Below, piece by piece: positions 4,204-9,087 of a stretch of DNA of 9,087 nt. Both the position numbers and the translations under genes were made by a program. The stretch spans positions 1-9,087 of the forward strand of contig JAZQFN010000090.1 of assembly GCA_045539515.1 (NCBI GenBank). Direction: 5' to 3'. Source of the DNA: RGIG8748 sp045539515. Its GTDB lineage: Bacteria; Bacillota; Clostridia; UMGS1810. Below the pieces are notes generated by a model. That model did not search any database and was not told where the DNA came from. It was given only the letters and a program-made list of their open reading frames with translations. Every line of letters begins with the position of its first letter. Position 1 is the stretch's first letter.

Positions 4204-5964
4204 TTACTTCTTAAGACGCTTTACAAGCTCTTCATCCGGGTCGGCATAGATGGTATTGTAGTCCACATATATCACCATTCCCGGCTTTGCACCGTTTGGT
4301 TTTTTTACATTTTTTACTTCTGTATAATCCACGGGAACGCTTTTGGAGCTTCTTGCCTTGCTGTAGTATGCCGCAAGAGATGCCGCCTGAAGATAGGTTC
4401 TGTCGGGCACCTCCATAGCATCCGGAGTGCGGATTATGGCGTGGGAGCCGTGAATGCTTTTAGTGTGGAACCATATATCTGTACTGCGTGACAGCTTAAA
4501 GGTTACATAGTCATTTTGAACATTGTTTTTACCTACGTATATATCGTAGCCGTCATCACTCACAAAGTGCATAGGGGTAGGGAGGGATTTTTTCTTGGGC
4601 CTTTTTGAGTACCGCTGCCTTAAATAGCCCTGTTCTGTAAGCTCTTCGCGAATCAGGGCAATCTCTGCTCCGGATTCTGCAAGCTTTATGGATTCCTTTA
4701 CGGATTCCAGATAATCTATTTCTTTTATGTTGAGTTCTTTCTGTTTTATGGTTTCTGTTTCTGCTGTCTTTTGTTTAGTATATTTTGTATAGTACTTTTG
4801 AGCATTTTGTGAAGGGGTCAGGTCATCGCTTAAAGGTATTTTTACCGTTTCCTGAGTTTCCGAGTAGAAATTTTCACATTCAAGCTCCTTGTCACCATGG
4901 TTTATCCTGTAGATATTTGCAGTTATAAGATCACCGTAAATCTTATATTTTTCTTTCTTTTTTGCTTTTTCCAGAAGTTCATTTTCCAGTTGAAGCTTTT
5001 TGAGACATCTTTCAAGGTTATTGTTTACAAATTTCATAAGATCCGAGCCTTTTTGCTTAAGGCTCTGCATAGAGGATTTCTGGTGGTAGAAGGCTTCAGC
5101 AGCTTCATTTACGGACTCAAAGGGAGTTACCACGCCCATATTTTCAAACTGGGTGATTTCCAATGCGTTAAAGTCAACCAGCTTCCCGGTTTCGGCATCG
5201 GCCACCATACAAGGGCTAAGTTCGCCGTTAAAGATGTTTTCCATCATTTTTGCAAATATATAAGCAGTTTTGTCGATTTCTTCACCGGTAGCTTCCGAGG
5301 CTATTTTGTCGGTATCGCCGCATGCTCTGAATGCTGTCTCTCTTGCCATAAGAGGACTTATGCCCGAGTAGGTATCCATAAGCTGTTTGTATAAGGGTAT
5401 ATCTTCTGAAGTAAGACGCTTTTTGATGTCGTCTTTTGAAAATTCCATTGGATTAAGCTTGTCCTGTGCCGGTGGTGCCGTGTATATAAGCCCCGGCAAA
5501 ATCTGCCTTACGCCCGATATGCTAAGGTCGATGTGATATACGGAATCTATAATCTTGCCGTCTTTATTTATTAAAATAATATTTGAGTGCTTACCCATAA
5601 GCTCGCATATAAGCACTTTTTCACTAAGGTCACCAAGCTCGTCGTAGCTTTCTATGTGTATACGGATTATTCTCTCAAAATCCGGTTGCTCTATAAGGGT
5701 TATTTTTCCGCTTCCTATGTGCTTGCGAAGAAGCATACAAAACATTGGCGGACTCATGGGGTTTTCCATACCCGAGGAAGCAAGATGTACTCTTGCACAG
5801 GAGGGATTTGCACACAAAATAAGCCTGTAGCCGCCACTTCTGGTGCGTACAGATATGAGAATTGTGTCTTTTTCCGGTTGGTGGATTTTATCTATTCTTC
5901 CGCCTACAAGGACTTCGCTGAGTTCTTTAGCAATGGCGGAAACCACAATGCCGTCGTATGCCAT
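4204..5964 (-). CDS. rqcH: Ribosome quality-control factor RqcH (NFACT family, Rqc2 homologue)
   Basis: A 586-residue NFACT protein, close to the roughly 570 of Bacillus RqcH (YloA; also annotated fibronectin-binding protein). RqcH binds stalled 50S-peptidyl-tRNA complexes, brings in tRNA-Ala and adds C-terminal alanine tails that mark the nascent chain for proteolysis. NFACT-N spans about 1-270, with YDG (3-5), GGRIDKIHQP (21-30), PPMFCMLLRKHI (72-83) and ELMGKHSNIIL (121-131). Coiled coils occupy about 290-345 and 395-450. The C-terminal NFACT-R domain (about 465-565) has DIWFHTK (496-502), GSHAIIR (506-512), VPVDYTEVKNVKKPNGAKPG (543-562). The conserved Asp97-Arg98 pair needed in Bacillus reads Glu97-Arg98 here. 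The start at 5964 is set by AGGAG 7 nt upstream; the longer frame to 6003 would include the promoter -10. Confidence 0.95.
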   Translation of the reverse strand: MAYDGIVVSAIAKELSEVLVGGRIDKIHQPEKDTILISVRTRSGGYRLILCANPSCARVHLASSGMENPMSPPMFCMLLRKHIGSGKITLIEQPDFERIIRIHIESYDELGDLSEKVLICELMGKHSNIILINKDGKIIDSVYHIDLSISGVRQILPGLIYTAPPAQDKLNPMEFSKDDIKKRLTSEDIPLYKQLMDTYSGISPLMARETAFRACGDTDKIASEATGEEIDKTAYIFAKMMENIFNGELSPCMVADAETGKLVDFNALEITQFENMGVVTPFESVNEAAEAFYHQKSSMQSLKQKGSDLMKFVNNNLERCLKKLQLENELLEKAKKKEKYKIYGDLITANIYRINHGDKELECENFYSETQETVKIPLSDDLTPSQNAQKYYTKYTKQKTAETETIKQKELNIKEIDYLESVKESIKLAESGAEIALIREELTEQGYLRQRYSKRPKKKSLPTPMHFVSDDGYDIYVGKNNVQNDYVTFKLSRSTDIWFHTKSIHGSHAIIRTPDAMEVPDRTYLQAASLAAYYSKARSSKSVPVDYTEVKNVKKPNGAKPGMVIYVDYNTIYADPDEELVKRLKK

Positions 5965-5968
5965 ATTG

Positions 5969-5976
5969 CCTCTCCT
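5969..5976 (-). promoter_or_regulatory. Ribosome binding site that sets the rqcH start
   Basis: On the - strand AGGAGAGG lies just before the ATG at 5964, with AGGAG 7 nt from it. It excludes the upstream in-frame start at 6003. Confidence 0.8.
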
Positions 5977-5993
5977 TTTTTGTAATATGGTAC

Positions 5994-6022
5994 AGTATAA
6001 CATATTTTTTTGAAGATATCCA
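5994..6022 (-). promoter_or_regulatory. Sigma-A promoter of rqcH
   Basis: On the - strand TGGATA (6022-6017) and TATACT (5999-5994) are 17 bp apart, and a TGT before the -10 gives an extended -10. The transcript would start near 5987, leaving a leader of about 23 nt. Confidence 0.65.
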
Positions 6023-6135
6023 TAGCTAAGTCTTAAAAAAATGATAAATTTAACATAACTTAGCCTGCAAAACTATTGAAAACTCACAAAAATGGCGAAA
6101 AATGCAATAAACATACTTATAATGAAAAAAAATAT

Positions 6136-6164
6136 TTGAAATCAGAGAAGTTTTGTGCTATACT
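6136..6164 (+). promoter_or_regulatory. Upstream promoter P1 of the pyruvate:ferredoxin oxidoreductase gene
   Basis: TTGAAA (6136-6141), a 17-bp spacer and TATACT (6159-6164), with an extended -10 (TGC before the hexamer). The start point would be near 6171, giving a leader of about 80 nt. Confidence 0.7.
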
Positions 6165-6193
6165 TATTAAGGTTAAGTTGGATTATTTTAAAT

Positions 6194-6222
6194 TCGACAT
6201 AACTGTATTATTGTTTTATAAT
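6194..6222 (+). promoter_or_regulatory. Downstream promoter P2 of the pyruvate:ferredoxin oxidoreductase gene
   Basis: TCGACA (6194-6199), a 17-bp spacer and a perfect TATAAT (6217-6222). The start point would be near 6229, only about 23 nt before the ATG and just ahead of the AGGAGG at 6236-6241. Confidence 0.7.
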
Positions 6223-6228
6223 ATAAAA
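6214..6228. promoter_or_regulatory. AT-rich palindrome over P2, possible operator
   Basis: TTTTATA and TATAAAA are exact inverted copies around one central A and cover the P2 -10 box. The placement would let a repressor block P2, but AT-only palindromes are common in such DNA. Confidence 0.3.
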
Positions 6229-6251
6229 TTCAAATAGGAGGTCATTAAAAC

Positions 6252-9087
6252 ATGGCAAAGAAATTCAAAACCATGGATGGTAACAATGCTGCTGCATACG
6301 TGTCCTACGCGTTTACAGAAGTTGCTGCTATCTACCCCATCACTCCTTCTTCCACAATGGCAGAAGTTGTTGATGAAATGAGTGCCAGAGGCGAAAAGAA
6401 CATTTTCGGTCAGACTGTAGACGTTGTTGAAATGCAGTCCGAAGCCGGTGCTGCAGGTGCAGTTCACGGTTCACTCCAGGCAGGTGCTCTTACAACCACA
6501 TTTACAGCATCTCAGGGACTTCTCCTTATGATCCCTAACATGTACAAAATTGCGGGCGAATTACTCCCCACAGTTTTCCACGTAAGTGCCAGAGCTCTTG
6601 CAGCTCACGCTCTTAACATCTTCGGTGATCATCAGGACGTTATGGCTTGCCGTCAGACAGGCTTTGCAATGCTCGCTTCCGGTTCTGTACAGGAAGTTAT
6701 GGATTTAGGCGGTGTAGCACACTTAGCTTCCATTAAGAGCAGAGTTCCCTTCCTCCATTTCTTCGATGGTTTCAGAACTTCTCACGAAATTCAGAAGATC
6801 GAAGTTATAGATTACGAAGACTTAAAGGGTCTTATTGACTACGATGCATTAAAGGCATTCAAAGATAACGCTCTTAATCCTGAACACCCTGTACTCAGAG
6901 GTACAGCTCAGAACTCCGACATCTACTTCCAGGGTAGAGAAGCTGCTAACAAGTACTATGAAGCAGTTCCCGATGTAGTTGCAGATTACATGAAGGAAAT
7001 TTCCAAGCTCACAGGCAGAGAATATGCACCCTTTACATACTACGGTGCAGCTGACGCTACAAAGGTTATCGTAGCTATGGGCTCTGTATGTGAAGCTATT
7101 GAAGAAACAGTAGATTACTTAAACGCTGCAGGCGAAAAGGTTGGTGTAGTTAAGGTTCACCTTTACAGACCTTTCTCTGCAAAGTACTTCTTCGATGTAC
7201 TCCCTGAAACAGTTGAAAAGGTTGCTGTTCTCGACAGAACAAAGGAACCCGGCTCCCTCGGCGAACCCCTTTACCTCGATGTATGCAATCTCTTCTACGG
7301 CAAGGCTAAGGCTCCTGTTATCGTTGGCGGCCGTTACGGTCTTGGTTCCAAGGATACCACACCCACACAGATTGTTGCAGTATTCAACAACTTAGATGCC
7401 AAAGAGCCCAAGAACGGCTTTACAATCGGTATCGTAGATGACGTTACAAACACATCCTTAGAATTACCTGCAAAGGTTAATGCTGCTCCCGAAGGCACAA
7501 CAAGATGTAAGTTCTGGGGCTTCGGTTCTGATGGTACTGTTGGTGCTAACAAGGATGCTATAAAGATTATCGGTGACAACACCGATCTCTACGCTCAGGC
7601 TTACTTTGATTACGACTCCAAGAAGTCCGGCGGTGTTACAATGTCTCACTTAAGATTCGGTAAGAAGCCCATTAAGTCTACTTACCTCCTTGACGAAGCA
7701 GATTACATCGCATGTCATAAGCCCGCATACCTCCACCAGTATGATATCCTCGAAGGACTTAAAAAAGGTGGTAAGTTCCTTCTTAACTGCGTATGGACTC
7801 CCGAAGAGCTCGAAGAAAAGCTTCCTGCTTCCGTTAAGAGATACCTTGCAGAAAACGAAATTGAATTCTACACAATCAACGCTGTAGATGTTGCTGTTAA
7901 GGTTGGCCTTGGACCCAACAGAATCAACATGGTAACACAGTCTGCTTTCTTTAAGCTCGCTAACGTTATCGACTTTGAAGAAGCTGTTACACTTATTAAG
8001 GCAGCTATCAAGAAGACCTACGGTAAGAAGGGTGACGAAATCGTTAACATGAACTGCGCAGCAGTTGATGGCGCTATTGAAGCTCTTAAGAAGATAGATG
8101 TTCCTGCTTCCTGGAAGGATGCAGTGGATGAAGAAGCAGCTGACAACGGCAGACCCGCATTCATCAAGAACATTGTTGATCCTGTTAACGCTCAGAGAGG
8201 TAACAAGCTCCCCGTAAGTACCTTTGCAGGTATTGAAGACGGTACTTTCGAAACCGGTACATCCGCTTTCGAAAAGAGAGGTGTTGCTGTTAACGTTCCC
8301 ACATGGATTGCTGACAAGTGTATCCAGTGTAACCAGTGTTCACTCGTATGTCCTCATGCAGCTATAAGACCTGTTCTTCTTACAGAAGCAGAAGAAGCAG
8401 CTAAGCCCGCAGGCTTTGATACTCTTGCTGCTACAGGTTTTGCAGGCAAGACATATCGTATGCAGGTATCTGTTCTTGACTGTCTCGGTTGCGGCGTTTG
8501 TGCTCAGGTTTGTCCTAAGGGTGCTATCGAAATGAACCCCATCGACAGCCAGTACGATCAGGTTCCCAACTGGGATTACGCTATGGCAGTTCCCTCCAAG
8601 CAGAAGGAAATTGAAATCGACAAGAACATTAAGAATTCTCAGTTCGCTCAGCCTATGCTCGAATTCTCCGGCGCATGTGCAGGTTGTGGTGAAACACCTT
8701 ATATCAAGCTTATCACTCAGCTCTTCGGTGACAGAATGATGGTTGCCAATGCTACAGGTTGTACATCAATCTGGGGTGGCTCCGCTCCTTCTACACCTTA
8801 CTGTAAGAATGCAGAAGGCAAGGGTCCTGCTTGGGCTAACTCCCTCTTCGAAGATAACGCAGAGCACGGTCTCGGTATGTACCTCGGTCAGAAGGCTATC
8901 CGTGCAAGACTTATCGAAAAGATCGAAAATATGATGAAGTCCGAAAAGGCTTCCGATGCATTCAAGGCAGCAGCAGAAGAGTTCCTCGCAACTCAGAACG
9001 ACGGTAAGGCAAACGATGCCGCTACAAAGGCACTCGTAGCTGAACACGAAAAGGCTGCAAGCGAAGGTTGTCCCGTAGCTCCCGAGA
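6252..9087 (+). CDS. nifJ: Pyruvate:ferredoxin (flavodoxin) oxidoreductase, 3' end outside the window
   Basis: This enzyme oxidises pyruvate with CoA to acetyl-CoA and CO2, passing electrons to ferredoxin in the cytoplasm. The frame is open for 945 codons to the window edge; single-chain family members run to about 1,170-1,200. Visible are YPITPSS (28-34, including Thr31), Glu64 and Arg114, which fall at the same numbers as the thiamine-diphosphate and pyruvate contacts of the Desulfovibrio africanus enzyme. A transketolase-C-like domain starts near 270. The EKR motif is at 674-676. Two ferredoxin [4Fe-4S] motifs follow (Cys690/693/696/700 and Cys744/747/750/754). The proximal-cluster cysteines are 809, 812 and 837; the fourth lies beyond the edge. 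The start has a strong AGGAGG 10 nt upstream. Leu and Arg codons are strongly biased (CTT/CTC, AGA), as in highly expressed genes. Two tandem promoters precede it. Confidence 0.97.
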   Translation, partial: MAKKFKTMDGNNAAAYVSYAFTEVAAIYPITPSSTMAEVVDEMSARGEKNIFGQTVDVVEMQSEAGAAGAVHGSLQAGALTTTFTASQGLLLMIPNMYKIAGELLPTVFHVSARALAAHALNIFGDHQDVMACRQTGFAMLASGSVQEVMDLGGVAHLASIKSRVPFLHFFDGFRTSHEIQKIEVIDYEDLKGLIDYDALKAFKDNALNPEHPVLRGTAQNSDIYFQGREAANKYYEAVPDVVADYMKEISKLTGREYAPFTYYGAADATKVIVAMGSVCEAIEETVDYLNAAGEKVGVVKVHLYRPFSAKYFFDVLPETVEKVAVLDRTKEPGSLGEPLYLDVCNLFYGKAKAPVIVGGRYGLGSKDTTPTQIVAVFNNLDAKEPKNGFTIGIVDDVTNTSLELPAKVNAAPEGTTRCKFWGFGSDGTVGANKDAIKIIGDNTDLYAQAYFDYDSKKSGGVTMSHLRFGKKPIKSTYLLDEADYIACHKPAYLHQYDILEGLKKGGKFLLNCVWTPEELEEKLPASVKRYLAENEIEFYTINAVDVAVKVGLGPNRINMVTQSAFFKLANVIDFEEAVTLIKAAIKKTYGKKGDEIVNMNCAAVDGAIEALKKIDVPASWKDAVDEEAADNGRPAFIKNIVDPVNAQRGNKLPVSTFAGIEDGTFETGTSAFEKRGVAVNVPTWIADKCIQCNQCSLVCPHAAIRPVLLTEAEEAAKPAGFDTLAATGFAGKTYRMQVSVLDCLGCGVCAQVCPKGAIEMNPIDSQYDQVPNWDYAMAVPSKQKEIEIDKNIKNSQFAQPMLEFSGACAGCGETPYIKLITQLFGDRMMVANATGCTSIWGGSAPSTPYCKNAEGKGPAWANSLFEDNAEHGLGMYLGQKAIRARLIEKIENMMKSEKASDAFKAAAEEFLATQNDGKANDAATKALVAEHEKAASEGCPVAPE

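Noticed and set aside
4897..5394. Long + strand open frames opposite rqcH (4156-4491, 4897-5394, 5587-5985)
   Set aside because: They are antisense to a highly conserved gene, with compositions that look like back-translation artefacts (many Phe, Tyr and Cys) and no promoter or ribosome site.
5668..5676. RqcH as an inactive or decayed copy because of the Asp-to-Glu change
   Set aside because: The full-length frame is intact, all other motifs are present and the promoter is good, so a conservative variant is more likely than loss of function.
5965..6003. Longer N-terminus for RqcH starting at 6003
   Set aside because: It would include the promoter -10 and the ribosome site; homology begins at the ATG at 5964.
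6025..6064. 7-bp inverted repeat GCTAAGT...ACTTAGC with a 26-nt gap
   Set aside because: The arms are too far apart and too short to call an operator or terminator alone; its pentamers are noted under the recurring-motif finding.
6216..9047. Small frames on both strands within the oxidoreductase gene (such as 6216-6467, 7334-7582 and 8766-9047 on the - strand)
   Set aside because: They are shadows of the continuous + strand coding frame, which carries every expected cofactor motif.
1..9087. tRNA, rRNA, CRISPR array, riboswitch, insertion sequence or transposase
   Set aside because: I saw no cloverleaf, rRNA-like stretch, regularly spaced repeat, known aptamer core, or transposase/integrase motif on either strand. 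The leaders of rpsT, rqcH and the oxidoreductase gene are too short for large riboswitches.

Overview
The window looks like ordinary chromosome from a low-to-moderate GC, endospore-forming, anaerobic Firmicute (class Clostridia is the best guess). Three things support this. There is a two-gene dipicolinate synthase operon, which occurs only in spore formers. There is a single-chain pyruvate:ferredoxin oxidoreductase, the pyruvate-oxidising enzyme of anaerobes. Promoters are TTGACA/TATAAT-like with 17-bp spacers, and Shine-Dalgarno sites are GGAGG-like. Genus cannot be fixed from this sequence.

Layout. Bases 1-139 are a GC-rich block that ends in a perfect 13-bp palindrome. Both strands are open here, and it may be the edge of a repeat or of a gene outside the window. 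A strong terminator (139-179) then isolates dpaA-dpaB (244-1673, + strand), the mother-cell enzyme that makes dipicolinic acid for the spore core. It is preceded by a sigma-K-like -10 box. A bidirectional terminator (1725-1763) separates dpaB from a convergent AraC-family regulator (1790-2596, - strand).

Upstream of the regulator, on the - strand, come a secreted protein of unknown function (2715-3584), ribosomal protein S20 rpsT (3783-4049) and the ribosome quality-control factor rqcH (4204-5964). Each has its own sigma-A-like promoter. Terminators are clear for the secreted-protein gene and for rpsT and weak for rqcH, so these read as single-gene transcripts and not as an operon.

A 287-bp divergent promoter region (5965-6251) lies between rqcH and the pyruvate:ferredoxin oxidoreductase gene (6252 onward, + strand). 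That gene has two stacked consensus-like promoters and a strong ribosome site. It is cut by the window end after about 945 of roughly 1,170-1,200 residues.

Most genes are well-known housekeeping or sporulation functions, and I found no evidence for a new multi-gene system. The least explained parts are the GC-rich palindromic block at the left edge, the secreted protein, a conservative Asp-to-Glu change at a key RqcH position, and a terminator whose T-tract runs into the next gene's promoter.
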